Origin: Cohnella sp. CFH 77786
GTDB lineage: Bacteria; Bacillota; Bacilli; Paenibacillales; Paenibacillaceae
Reading direction: 5' to 3'
Length of the DNA stretch: 64,000 nucleotides
NCBI RefSeq assembly: GCF_019400745.1
Contig: NZ_WJIB01000006.1
Coordinates: forward strand, 124,001 to 188,000
Position 1 is the first letter of the stretch, and each line of letters starts with the position of its first letter. Of this stretch, positions 50,647 through 58,907 are shown piece by piece. The notes under the pieces were generated by a model that was not told the origin of the DNA, searched no databases, and saw only the letters and a list, made by a program, of their open reading frames with translations. A program made the translations under genes and the position numbers.

Positions 50647-51840
50647 TCATTTGGACAGGAACAAATGACCCGCCGACCGCTTGAACAGCGTCCACCAACC
50701 CGCCCGGTCGACCGAAAGCGGCGATTCCACCGGAAACTCCTTCAGCACTTGGTCGCCGCGGTAGACGATCAGCTTGCCGACCGTTTGTCCGGTCCGGACC
50801 GGAGCTTTCACGGAGGAATTCAGCACCAGCTCGTGGCGGATGCCTTGCCCGGCATCCCCTTTCTTCAGCAGGACGCTGTAAGAATGCTTGGCGACAAGCG
50901 GCACTTCGGCTTTGACGCCTTTCTCGACCGTGAGCGTGCCGATCGGATCCCCTTTCTTGTAAATCGGCACGTTCGTGTATTGCGCGAATGCGTAATCGAA
51001 CAGGTGCGTCACTTCCGCGTTGCGCGTTTTCGTGTTCGGTTCTCCCATGACGACGGCGATCAGGCGAAGGTTGTCCCGGCGCGCCGTGGCGGACAGGCAG
51101 AATTTGGCTTCGCTGGTGAAGCCGGTTTTGAGCCCGTCAGCCCCATGGTAGAAGCGAACCAGCTTGTTCGTGTTCACGAGCCAGAACGGCTTCTCGCTGT
51201 CCTTGCGCAAATAGTCCTGGTACAGCCCCGTGAATTTCGTGATTTTCTCGTATTTCAGCAGCTCCCGGGACATGATCGCGATATCATGCGCCGAGGATTC
51301 ATGGCCGGAGGCGGGCAAACCGTTGCAATTCGCGAACTTCGTATCGGTCATCCCGAGTTCCTTGGCCCTGTCGTTCATCATGCGGACGAATTCGGCCTCG
51401 CTCCCCGCCAGCTTCTCCGCGAGCGCGACGGAAGCGTCGTTCCCGGACGCGAGAGCGACGCCTTTGAGCATGTCTTCCACCGTCATGACTTCGCCGGCTT
51501 CCAGGAAGATTTGCGACCCGCCCATTGACGCCGCATACTCGCTTGTTTGGACTTTGTCGGTCATCTTGAGTCTGCCTTGGTCGATGGCCTCCATCACGAG
51601 CAGCATCGTCATGATTTTCGTGATGCTCGCGGGCGGAAGCGGGACGTGGCTGTTTTTTTCGTAAATGACGGTGCCGCTGTCCGCGTCCATCAAGATGGCG
51701 GAACGAGCGTTCGGAGCCAGGTCCGTAACGGGTTGGGCGGGAACGGGCTCTTTCGCGAAGGCGGCGGGAGCAGCCGAGAGCGAGGCGATCATGACTCCTG
51801 CGGCCAGTACAAGCGGCAGATGGAAACGCTTTGCGTTCAA
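50647..51840 (-). CDS. dacF: D-alanyl-D-alanine carboxypeptidase DacF
   Basis: 397 residues. Signal peptide (about 1-29), SITK (S72, K75), SGND near 132, KTGF near 239, plus the C-terminal PBP5 beta domain and a last amphipathic helix. DacF is the forespore enzyme regulating cortex cross-linking. The assignment is supported by position directly upstream of spoIIAA and a sigma-F-like promoter. TTG start with GGAGGGG upstream. Confidence 0.93.
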   Translation of the reverse strand: MNAKRFHLPLVLAAGVMIASLSAAPAAFAKEPVPAQPVTDLAPNARSAILMDADSGTVIYEKNSHVPLPPASITKIMTMLLVMEAIDQGRLKMTDKVQTSEYAASMGGSQIFLEAGEVMTVEDMLKGVALASGNDASVALAEKLAGSEAEFVRMMNDRAKELGMTDTKFANCNGLPASGHESSAHDIAIMSRELLKYEKITKFTGLYQDYLRKDSEKPFWLVNTNKLVRFYHGADGLKTGFTSEAKFCLSATARRDNLRLIAVVMGEPNTKTRNAEVTHLFDYAFAQYTNVPIYKKGDPIGTLTVEKGVKAEVPLVAKHSYSVLLKKGDAGQGIRHELVLNSSVKAPVRTGQTVGKLIVYRGDQVLKEFPVESPLSVDRAGWWTLFKRSAGHLFLSK

Positions 51841-51894
51841 ATCGGGTTTTCCCCTCCTGCAGGCCCAAATTCGGCCATGGTTTCTTCTTCCATC

Positions 51895-51924
51895 CAGTCT
51901 GTCCGAAGGGGAAGCAAATTATTC
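51895..51924 (-). promoter_or_regulatory. Sigma-F-like promoter of dacF
   Basis: GAATA, 15 nt, GGACAGACTG on the minus strand (4/5 and 8/10 matches to sigma-F), about 55 nt upstream of the TTG. Same 15-nt spacing as the ytfJ candidate. dacF is sigma-F dependent in B. subtilis. Confidence 0.5.
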
Positions 51925-52068
51925 CATGATTGGAGCAATCAACCTCGATGAGTTCGGGAGATGTGGAAGATTAGCTAGAGAGGGGCAGCGGGATGTTCAG
52001 GTTTTGTTGAGATTCTTCAGGTAAAATAAGAGTTCGGAGAATGACGAGGGTTGGAAAGCGGGAGGAAA

Positions 52069-52767
52069 ATGCCATTGAAAAAGCTGTCTTATCTGATCAT
52101 ATTCGCAGGCGTTACGCTGATTCTGTATCCGTATGTTAGAGAGAAATACGACGATTGGGTTCAAAACCGGCTGTTGACGGAGGCCGAACGGTCGGTGGAA
52201 GGAAACGGAGGCGGAGACCGGCTGCAATCCGAATACGATCGGCTCAGTCATCTGCTGGAGCTGGGTCTGGATGGTTCGGAGGACCGGGAGTCCGAACCGC
52301 CTTCGGCATCGAGCGAAGGGGAATCGGCGGCGAATTCACCGAAACCGAATCATAACGATGCGGCCGTGATCGCCATCGACAAAATCGATTTGAAGCTGCC
52401 CGTGCTGGAAGGAGCCACGGCCAAGAACATGCGATTCGCGGCCGCCCATCTCACGGAAACCGCCAAGCTCGGCGAGCCGGGCAACGCCGCCATTGCCGCT
52501 CATCGCGCGCGCACGAAAGGCAGGCTGTTCAACCGGTTAAACGAGCTCAAAGCCGGCGACGCGATCAAAATATCCACGAACGGCGGCGAATGGGAGTATA
52601 TCGTTGAGAAGACATTCCGCGTCAAGCCGACCGATGTTTCCGTATTAGAGGATAAGAACGGGGAGAGCTGGTTGACCCTCATTACCTGCGATCCCTTGGT
52701 CAATCCGACCCATAGGCTGATCGTGCAAGCTAAGCTGGCTGAGCGAAAGACGAAGGTAAGCTCATAG
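52069..52767 (+). CDS. Class D sortase
   Basis: 232 residues. N-terminal membrane anchor (about 6-21), variable linker, then the sortase barrel: H145 (AAHRARTKG), C207 in TLITCDP, R216 in THRLIV. Attaches LPXTG-type proteins to peptidoglycan outside the membrane; the LPKTG adhesin at 54082-58554 is the obvious local substrate. The ATG is only 3 nt after GGGAGG; a TTG at 52075 (KKLSYL) has better spacing and may be the real start. Convergent with the transglutaminase gene. Confidence 0.93.
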   Translation: MPLKKLSYLIIFAGVTLILYPYVREKYDDWVQNRLLTEAERSVEGNGGGDRLQSEYDRLSHLLELGLDGSEDRESEPPSASSEGESAANSPKPNHNDAAVIAIDKIDLKLPVLEGATAKNMRFAAAHLTETAKLGEPGNAAIAAHRARTKGRLFNRLNELKAGDAIKISTNGGEWEYIVEKTFRVKPTDVSVLEDKNGESWLTLITCDPLVNPTHRLIVQAKLAERKTKVSS

Positions 52768-52874
52768 TTTTGATTATTTCTATTGCAATGGGTGCGGGTG
52801 CTTCGATGAATAAACGTTGCGGCGCCGTTTCTTTCGTCGGATGGATGCAAACCGCACACGCATTGCTGACATTC

Positions 52875-52912
52875 AAACGACCCCTGCCCGGGTGCCGGGC
52901 AGGGGTCGTTTG
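52875..52912. terminator. Bidirectional terminator between sortase and transglutaminase genes
   Basis: 17-bp stem AAACGACCCCTGCCCGG / CCGGGCAGGGGTCGTTT with a 4-nt loop. Confidence 0.9.
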
Positions 52913-52923
52913 CGTTCCATCGC

Positions 52924-53739
52924 TTAATAGATTTTTTCCGCCTGATAATCGGCCGCCTTCTTGGCCATCACGGTCTTATTACCCGCTGCTTGGTTGCCTG
53001 CATCGACCGTCGTATCGACGACGACCCATTTTCCGTTCAGCAGAACTTCGTTCCACGCATGATATTCGGTTACCGCAGTCGAGGTGCCCATGACGACTTT
53101 CGTCGGAATACCTTCGCTGCGAAGCATGGCAGCGAACAAGGACGCGTACCCGTAGCAAATGGCTTTGCGGGAAACAAGCGTCTCATCCAAATCGGGCACG
53201 TACTCGCTTTGCACCTTCTTGGCGAGCTCTTTGTCGTAGCGGATGCTTCCTACAACGTACTTATAGATAGCCGTTACCTTCTGAGCGTCCGTCTTGCTGT
53301 TGCGGGTCAATTCCTTCGCTTTGGCAACGGTTTTGGAGGCGTTCACCCAATCGACGTTCTGCACCGGATTCAGAAACACGTCTGAAGCCTCATCTACCTT
53401 GACTTCCACGGTTTTCATTGCGGCGATTCGGTATTTATTGCCCGACACGTTCTCCAGCACCGCTACCTCGTAGCTTCCGTCCCCCATCTGAACCGGGAAC
53501 CATTCCGTCTCCAGTGGTGAAGATTTCATCAGCGAGTACACGTAGGCGGAATCGCCTTTCTTGATTCTTACTTTCGTCAGAATATCGTTCTTCATCTCAT
53601 AGCGTATACCGACGGCGCCTTTATCCAGGCGTGACGTGACCAGCCATCCATCGGCCGTATCCGAATTGGCGAACGCCCAAGAGGGCATCAGAAACATAGA
53701 GAGTAGAAGAATCGAAATCAATTTCATTATCGTACGCAT
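52924..53739 (-). CDS. Secreted transglutaminase-like protein under c-di-GMP riboswitch control
   Basis: 271 residues. Signal peptide (about 1-25, ending AFA), an N-terminal beta-rich domain (about 30-115) and a Transglut_core domain with the complete triad C195 (AICYGYAS), H227 (EYHAWNEV) and D242 (VVVDTTVD). The fold covers cross-linking transglutaminases and cysteine proteases such as LapG; the sequence alone cannot separate these. ATG at 53739; its AAAGGAG begins right where the proximal riboswitch ends. Monocistronic, own promoter and terminator. Neighbours: LPXTG adhesin and sortase. Confidence 0.9.
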   Translation of the reverse strand: MRTIMKLISILLLSMFLMPSWAFANSDTADGWLVTSRLDKGAVGIRYEMKNDILTKVRIKKGDSAYVYSLMKSSPLETEWFPVQMGDGSYEVAVLENVSGNKYRIAAMKTVEVKVDEASDVFLNPVQNVDWVNASKTVAKAKELTRNSKTDAQKVTAIYKYVVGSIRYDKELAKKVQSEYVPDLDETLVSRKAICYGYASLFAAMLRSEGIPTKVVMGTSTAVTEYHAWNEVLLNGKWVVVDTTVDAGNQAAGNKTVMAKKAADYQAEKIY

Positions 53740-53753
53740 AGATAAACTCCTTT

Positions 53754-53830
53754 CGGTAGCTGGCTGCCACCCTTGCGGGGAAGGCCCTGTAGCTTTGCGT
53801 CCCTGTCTTTCGACAGGTTTGCCGTTGTCG
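53754..53830 (-). ncRNA. Cyclic-di-GMP-I riboswitch (GEMM-I), proximal copy
   Basis: Minus strand: GGCAAACC, a hairpin with GAAA tetraloop (CTGTC GAAA GACAG), the core GGGACGCAAAGC, then CAGGGCC, a CCCCGCAAGGG arm and GGCAGCCAGCTACCG. These are the conserved GEMM-I core, tetraloop and receptor features. The 3' end touches the AAAGGAG ribosome site, so control of translation is plausible. Confidence 0.92.
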
Positions 53831-53860
53831 AGTTGTTCCACCTAAGCTACTAAACAAACA

Positions 53861-53888
53861 AAAAAAGCCGCTGTCTTCGGTAGCTGGC
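53861..53888 (-). terminator. Terminator-like element between the two riboswitches
   Basis: AGCCAGCT and AGCGGCT can pair (one bulged A) and are followed by TTTTTTTG. The 5' arm is part of the distal aptamer's 3' strand, so ligand binding would compete with termination (inference). Confidence 0.6.
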
Positions 53889-53955
53889 TGCCACCCTTGC
53901 GGGGAAGGCCCTGTAGCTTTGCGTCGCTGCCTTTCGACAGGTTTGCCGTTTATCG
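53878..53955 (-). ncRNA. Cyclic-di-GMP-I riboswitch (GEMM-I), distal copy
   Basis: Nearly identical to the proximal copy (changes such as CTGTC GAAA GGCAG and GCGACGCAAAGC keep pairing or the core). First element of the transcript after the promoter at 53978-54006. Linked to a terminator rather than to the ribosome site. Confidence 0.92.
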
Positions 53956-53977
53956 GATATGGCTTGTCATATATTGT

Positions 53978-54006
53978 ATTATAGACCATCATCCTCATTA
54001 TGGCAA
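53978..54006 (-). promoter_or_regulatory. Promoter of the riboswitch-transglutaminase transcript
   Basis: TTGCCA, 17 nt, TATAAT on the minus strand, about 20 nt upstream of the distal aptamer. It lies after the adhesin terminator, so the riboswitches regulate the transglutaminase gene and not the adhesin itself. Confidence 0.75.
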
Positions 54007-54033
54007 TCAAAATATGAGTGAAATGTCAAATGC

Positions 54034-54063
54034 GAAAAAAGAAGCCTGCTGATCCCAGCAGGC
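54034..54063 (-). terminator. Terminator of the adhesin gene
   Basis: GCCTGCTG, 4 nt, CAGCAGGC followed by TTCTTTTTTCG on the minus strand. Confidence 0.92.
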
Positions 54064-54081
54064 CTTGTGAATGACTACCGA

Positions 54082-57000
54082 CTACGCTTTTCGATTTTGT
54101 CTCCTTCTAAGAAGCAGGATGACTCCTCCAATTACGACCAAGCCAAGCCCTGCAAGTTGCATCGGCAGATGGCTCTCTTCTCCCGTTTTCGGCAATGTCT
54201 TGCCAGGGACAGCACCCGTAGCTCCGCCACGCGGCACTTTCTGCACGTCCACCTCTACGAGCACTTCTTCTTGGTTGCCGTCTTTGTCCGTAACGACAAT
54301 CGTGAAGGTATCTTTGCCCGTGTACCCTTTATTCGGCGTGTATTTCCACTTGCCGTCCGGATCAACGGTAACGGTACCGTGCTTCGGTTTCTCGCTGATT
54401 TCGGCTTTGCCGCCTTCCGGTACGACTACCTCGCCCGTTTTGGGCTTATTTTCCGGTGTCGTCACGTTCTCTTTGGGCTTTGCGGGCTTTTCAGGATTGC
54501 CTGGTTTGCCCGGGTCTACTGGTTTTTCCGGGTCTACCGGTTTATTTGGATCTACCGGTTTTTCCGGGACTACCGGTTTTTCTGGGTCAGTCGGTTTTTC
54601 CGGGTCTTTCGGTTTATCCGGGTCTGTCGGCTTCTCCGGATCCGGTTGTTTCGGCGGATCGCTCGGAGTTCCGCCTCCTCCGCCGGAGGAGGGAATCCTT
54701 ACATTGGTTTTCTCAACGGAAACGGCCGTTATTTGTGTATTCGTGATCACGAAATCCACTGGAGTTTGGTCCAATTTGTAACCGGCCGGCGCTTGGATTT
54801 CGACAAGTTGATAACGATTCGGCGGCAAATCTTCCAACATGAACTCGCCGTTGAGGTCCGTCGTGAGTTTTGAAGCATCGATGCTTGTGACCTTTTCGTA
54901 AATATCATTGCCATCGAGATCAATAAACGGCGTCCGGGCTTTCAATTCGAAGACGGCACCTTGAAGCGCCGCGCTTTTATCCGCATTGAATTTCTTCAAG
55001 CGGACGGAACGCACGTTTTCTTTGTTTTCGATCGTGAGTACCGTCAACGATTTATCGATGGCGACATCCGTTTCGGGCTGCTCTATCACGTATCCGTCGG
55101 CTTTCGTTTCAACCAACTTATACTGGCCGTAAGAAAGGTTCGTAAATTGGACCACGCCGTTTACGTCCGTCTTGCCCGTAGCCACGACGACGTCAGAAGC
55201 ATCGCGAAGCTCGAATTCCACTCCCTCAATGACGGACTGATTCTTCGCGTTTACCTTCGTAATCGTTAAAGTTCCGTTTGAACCCCGAACGTTCGTTTTG
55301 GAAAGTTTGACGATCTCGGTTTGGTTGGCCACGATGGTAAAGGGAATCGGCGTCGCATCCAGGTCGTAAAATTGAGGAGCCTTGATTTCCGTAAGCTTGT
55401 AGTTTCCGGCCGGCAAATCGCCCTTGGCGATTCTCCCGTCAGTGCCTGTAGTCAAAGTGTCCACAACCGTGTCGGTTGTATCACGCAGTTCGAAAATCGC
55501 GCCTTCCAATTTTTTTGTCGGATCCGCGGCATCCGTCTTGATCAGTTCGAAGCCTTGGCGGATCTTTTTATTCACGATTTTAAACGGAACGGCGGAATCT
55601 TTGAAAGATATCTTTTTGCCTGCGCTGTAATCAGGATCAACCAAATAGCCGCTAGGAGCAGACACTTCCTTCAGCGTGTATGGCAATCCGGTTGTTTTGT
55701 TCAACCGGTAACTTCGCTTTGTTATGGCTTTTCCGTCCGCGTCCGTAACGAGGGTTTCTAACAGCGTCGTTCCTGCCGCGTTGTACAGCTCGAACTTAAC
55801 GCCTGGAAGCGGCTGATCCCGGTCGTCGGTTTTGACGATTTGAATTTGCCCGTTTCCGGTCGAAGTTCCCCCGCCCGCATCGGCGAGTGCCACTTTGACA
55901 CCTTGTTGTCCATCGGAGCCGATGACCGATTTCGACTGACCCGCGAATTGGACATTATTCCCGATCCGCTCTCCATCGTCGGCATTAATAAACGATTGAT
56001 ATTCTAACAGGTAGGCCGTGGTCAAGGCGTTCTTGAAGGTTATTGTGAATGTGTTGCCCGTCACGTTAAGCTCGTAATCGGCTGCATCCACCAGCCCGGC
56101 TTTGGTCGAGACATTGCCGGAATTATCCGCAGGTATACTCGTTTTATACAACTTAAACGAATCCGCCAGCAGGATTTGGTTATCCGATAACGTATCCGTG
56201 ACGACGGAACCGGCCGCGACATAAGACTGGCTCGGGTTGATATTCACCGTCCAGGTCGCGCGGTCGGTCGTTCCTTCTTGTTTGCCGGTTTTATCAATGT
56301 ATTTCCCGCCATGCATGGGCGTGACCGTCGCGGATTGGTTAAAGATTGGTGTGCCGGACTCGCTGTCTTGCAGCGTTGCGCCGTTCGAATACGATCCTGC
56401 GATCTTATATCCGTCCGCAGGGTTCAGCTTCGTCTTGTACTGAATCCGATAGGCTGTTTTTCCGATGTTGCCCAGCTTCAGTACGAAGCCTTGGCCGTCG
56501 GGATTCAATACGAATTGACCATCGGTCAGTGTAACCGGATCGCCGATTTTAAACGTATTATTGCCCGATTGCAGCTCCAGCTTGTTCACGGTTAAGGAAT
56601 CAGTGACAAGAGCTTGCGATCCTTCCGTGGCGGTATAGTGGTCTTTGATTATCGCATCTTGAATGTCATAGAGATTATAGTTGACGTCGATCGTCCAAAG
56701 GATCGTTTTATCCGCGGCGTTGTACTCGCCCTTTTTCTTGCCGTTGTTGATCGTGTAATCTTGCGGGGTTACCGCAGCGCTTTTGGTAATGGCGGTTTGA
56801 CTGACTCCGCTTTCCTTCCAATTGATCGTCCCCGTATTGGTATACTTATTGCCCGGAGGCATGCCTGCCGTCGGATCGAAGGAAGTCGTATAGGTGATAA
56901 CAACCTTGTCTTGGATAACGACTCCGGTCTTCAACTTAAGACGAAAGCCGCTTTCGTAATTCGTGTCCCCGGAAACGACCTCCAGCACGAAATCAGCCGG

Positions 57001-58554
57001 GTCCGCCCCCGTCACCTGAATGCTAGCCGGGGCCAGCTTCATATGCATGCCGGCGTAATCATCGGTAATGACAATGTCCGACATGTCTTTTTGATCTTGA
57101 TTGATGACCAAGTTCCAGGTAATTATTTTGTTCTGGAAATCTTCCTTGTTAACGCTCTTCGCGAAAATAACTTCCTTGAGACGTTGCGTTAAGATTTTGG
57201 TTGCGTTATACGTCGTAACCGTGTTCGAAACATCTCTATCTACATATACACGATTGACCGCTCGGAGCGCATACTCGATATCGTACGCTTTGGTAATCCC
57301 GGCAGCCTCGTTGAACTTCAGTTTAAAGCCGCCGTCAAACCCGGTGCCAACCCCTTGTACGGAATACTGACTTGAATCGACAAGCGAACGACCGCCCGCA
57401 GTCCCATTCGCATTTATTGTAACTTCGTATACTTTAAGGGATGTGGGGATCAACTCAAACTCTGCCGTATCAAAAGTATCTTCCATCCAGGCATCCGTTT
57501 GAGAGATCGATTGTTGGTTGTAGTTGTATTCGACCTTCCAGTAGACCGATTGGGTCACGGAATCGTAACTGAGGATTTTCTTCTTCAACGGCTCGTTGAA
57601 GCTGATCGTCGTTTTCGCGACGGCCTTTTGTTCCGTGATATTGTTTCCCGTCAACGACGCGGAGTTCGCGTATTCCACATTCGTGAAAGGCGCTGTCGTT
57701 GGTGCCGCGACGCTCGTCGTGTAGGTTACGCGGTAGGCATTATTAATATCGCCCAACGCAACAGGAAACGCGGTTTCCGTCGTGCAATCGGAAGGGACCT
57801 TCGATTTAAGAGATCCGTCCAATTGTACTTGCATCTTGCAAATTTGAATGTTGCCTTTCAGGGTCAGCCCGGATGGCAACGTATCCGTCAATTGAGCATT
57901 TTTTATTTCATTTTCGCCTTGATTGAATTCCAAGGTCCAAACGATTTCATCCGAGTTGAAGTTGTTCTTGTTGGCTTGGGCGGTTTTCTTCAACCCGTCT
58001 GTGGCGGTATTGGCGAAATGGACTGGGATCGCTGTGGTTTTTCCATCGTAGTTGAAATCGATTTCGTGCTCCAGGCCGTCTCCAAGATTGCTTTGGTCGA
58101 ATTTCAGCCAGACATAAAAATACCCTGCATATCCTACCCCGCCATTGATGCTATCATTAAACGTAAACGTAACCGTTCCATCCGTCTCGACGACAAAATC
58201 GCCGACGCCGCCCGTTAATGATCCTGTCAACCGAGATGGAACCTGCAGCTCCGAAGGCAGGCTGAAGGTATAAGTGTCACCACCTTGGTAGCCATGGTTG
58301 TCCGCTAAATCCCAACTGTAGATAACGGCCACTTCTTTGTTGACGTCTGGCCTGACGTCCTGGATCTTATCCCCTTGTGGGGTTAGGGTTCCGTTTTCAT
58401 CAAAAACCGGTTTCTGATTGTAAACGGCTACGCTCGTAATCAAGCCTGACATTGCGGTTGCGGCATCGACGCGTATGAGCGTAGAAGGCAAAACAATGCT
58501 TAGCGTTAAGAGCAGCGTTAAAAACAAGTTCATTGGGTTTTTCAATTTCGACAT
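54082..58554 (-). CDS. Giant LPXTG cell-wall-anchored adhesin with SpaA/Cna-B-type domains
   Basis: 1490 residues. Signal peptide (to about 32), several repeated ~130-residue beta domains of collagen-binding/adhesin type up to about 890 (recurrent phrases such as ITWNLVINQDQKDMSDIVITD and TILWTIDVNYNLYDIQDAIIKD), then four SpaA/Cna-B domains (IQIVKTDDRDQPLPGVKFEL, FELIKTDAADPTKKLEGAIF and similar) which often form isopeptide bonds. Next are a PEKPTDPDKP-type repeat linker, an Ig-like domain and LPKTGEE with a membrane helix and RRRQNRKA tail. G+C is visibly lower than in neighbours, suggesting transfer. The start is ATG at 58554; a GTG at 58569 is possible. Confidence 0.94.
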   Translation of the reverse strand: MSKLKNPMNLFLTLLLTLSIVLPSTLIRVDAATAMSGLITSVAVYNQKPVFDENGTLTPQGDKIQDVRPDVNKEVAVIYSWDLADNHGYQGGDTYTFSLPSELQVPSRLTGSLTGGVGDFVVETDGTVTFTFNDSINGGVGYAGYFYVWLKFDQSNLGDGLEHEIDFNYDGKTTAIPVHFANTATDGLKKTAQANKNNFNSDEIVWTLEFNQGENEIKNAQLTDTLPSGLTLKGNIQICKMQVQLDGSLKSKVPSDCTTETAFPVALGDINNAYRVTYTTSVAAPTTAPFTNVEYANSASLTGNNITEQKAVAKTTISFNEPLKKKILSYDSVTQSVYWKVEYNYNQQSISQTDAWMEDTFDTAEFELIPTSLKVYEVTINANGTAGGRSLVDSSQYSVQGVGTGFDGGFKLKFNEAAGITKAYDIEYALRAVNRVYVDRDVSNTVTTYNATKILTQRLKEVIFAKSVNKEDFQNKIITWNLVINQDQKDMSDIVITDDYAGMHMKLAPASIQVTGADPADFVLEVVSGDTNYESGFRLKLKTGVVIQDKVVITYTTSFDPTAGMPPGNKYTNTGTINWKESGVSQTAITKSAAVTPQDYTINNGKKKGEYNAADKTILWTIDVNYNLYDIQDAIIKDHYTATEGSQALVTDSLTVNKLELQSGNNTFKIGDPVTLTDGQFVLNPDGQGFVLKLGNIGKTAYRIQYKTKLNPADGYKIAGSYSNGATLQDSESGTPIFNQSATVTPMHGGKYIDKTGKQEGTTDRATWTVNINPSQSYVAAGSVVTDTLSDNQILLADSFKLYKTSIPADNSGNVSTKAGLVDAADYELNVTGNTFTITFKNALTTAYLLEYQSFINADDGERIGNNVQFAGQSKSVIGSDGQQGVKVALADAGGGTSTGNGQIQIVKTDDRDQPLPGVKFELYNAAGTTLLETLVTDADGKAITKRSYRLNKTTGLPYTLKEVSAPSGYLVDPDYSAGKKISFKDSAVPFKIVNKKIRQGFELIKTDAADPTKKLEGAIFELRDTTDTVVDTLTTGTDGRIAKGDLPAGNYKLTEIKAPQFYDLDATPIPFTIVANQTEIVKLSKTNVRGSNGTLTITKVNAKNQSVIEGVEFELRDASDVVVATGKTDVNGVVQFTNLSYGQYKLVETKADGYVIEQPETDVAIDKSLTVLTIENKENVRSVRLKKFNADKSAALQGAVFELKARTPFIDLDGNDIYEKVTSIDASKLTTDLNGEFMLEDLPPNRYQLVEIQAPAGYKLDQTPVDFVITNTQITAVSVEKTNVRIPSSGGGGGTPSDPPKQPDPEKPTDPDKPKDPEKPTDPEKPVVPEKPVDPNKPVDPEKPVDPGKPGNPEKPAKPKENVTTPENKPKTGEVVVPEGGKAEISEKPKHGTVTVDPDGKWKYTPNKGYTGKDTFTIVVTDKDGNQEEVLVEVDVQKVPRGGATGAVPGKTLPKTGEESHLPMQLAGLGLVVIGGVILLLRRRQNRKA

Positions 58555-58591
58555 ATGCGAAAACTTCACCTCACGTTTTGTCTACTTCCAT

Positions 58592-58646
58592 AAAAATGTC
58601 GCACTTCCACCGTGCGATGAAGTCAGTTGTTTATACGCTTCATCGT
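58592..58646 (-). promoter_or_regulatory. Overlapping hairpins in the adhesin mRNA leader
   Basis: Minus strand: CGATGAAG, 15 nt, CTTCATCG, and TCGCAC, 7 nt, GTGCGA followed by CATTTTTATGG. The two stems share three bases (58616-58618), so both cannot form fully; the second looks like a weak terminator. A TACAAT at 58708-58713 may be the -10. The rest of 58555-58907 holds only the helicase terminator. Confidence 0.4.
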
Positions 58647-58816
58647 TAACCCCCGTCCTCCCGCATTCATAATTACCTGGCAATTTATGCAACTTATGTG
58701 GGCAGCCATTGTATTTCAGGATACACCATCAAAATCAACAAAATCTAAACAAATTGGTAATCACATGGATTATCGAAGAAAAACTCAACATGTCACGCTC
58801 GGACGGGCGCCGCAAA

Positions 58817-58843
58817 CAAAAAACACCCGGGTTTCGGGTGTTT
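58817..58843 (-). terminator. Terminator of the helicase gene
   Basis: AACACCCG, loop, CGGGTGTT followed by TTTTG on the minus strand, about 65 nt after the stop. Confidence 0.85.
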
Positions 58844-58907
58844 CTTCTGCTTTCGGCCTTTCTGTTATCGACCTTATATAAGCCTATACGTCGGAATTGA
58901 CTCATTT

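Noticed and set aside
53621..54010. A 129-codon minus-strand ORF containing two similar SYRAFPARVAASYRK segments
   Set aside because: It is the translation of the two conserved riboswitch aptamers.
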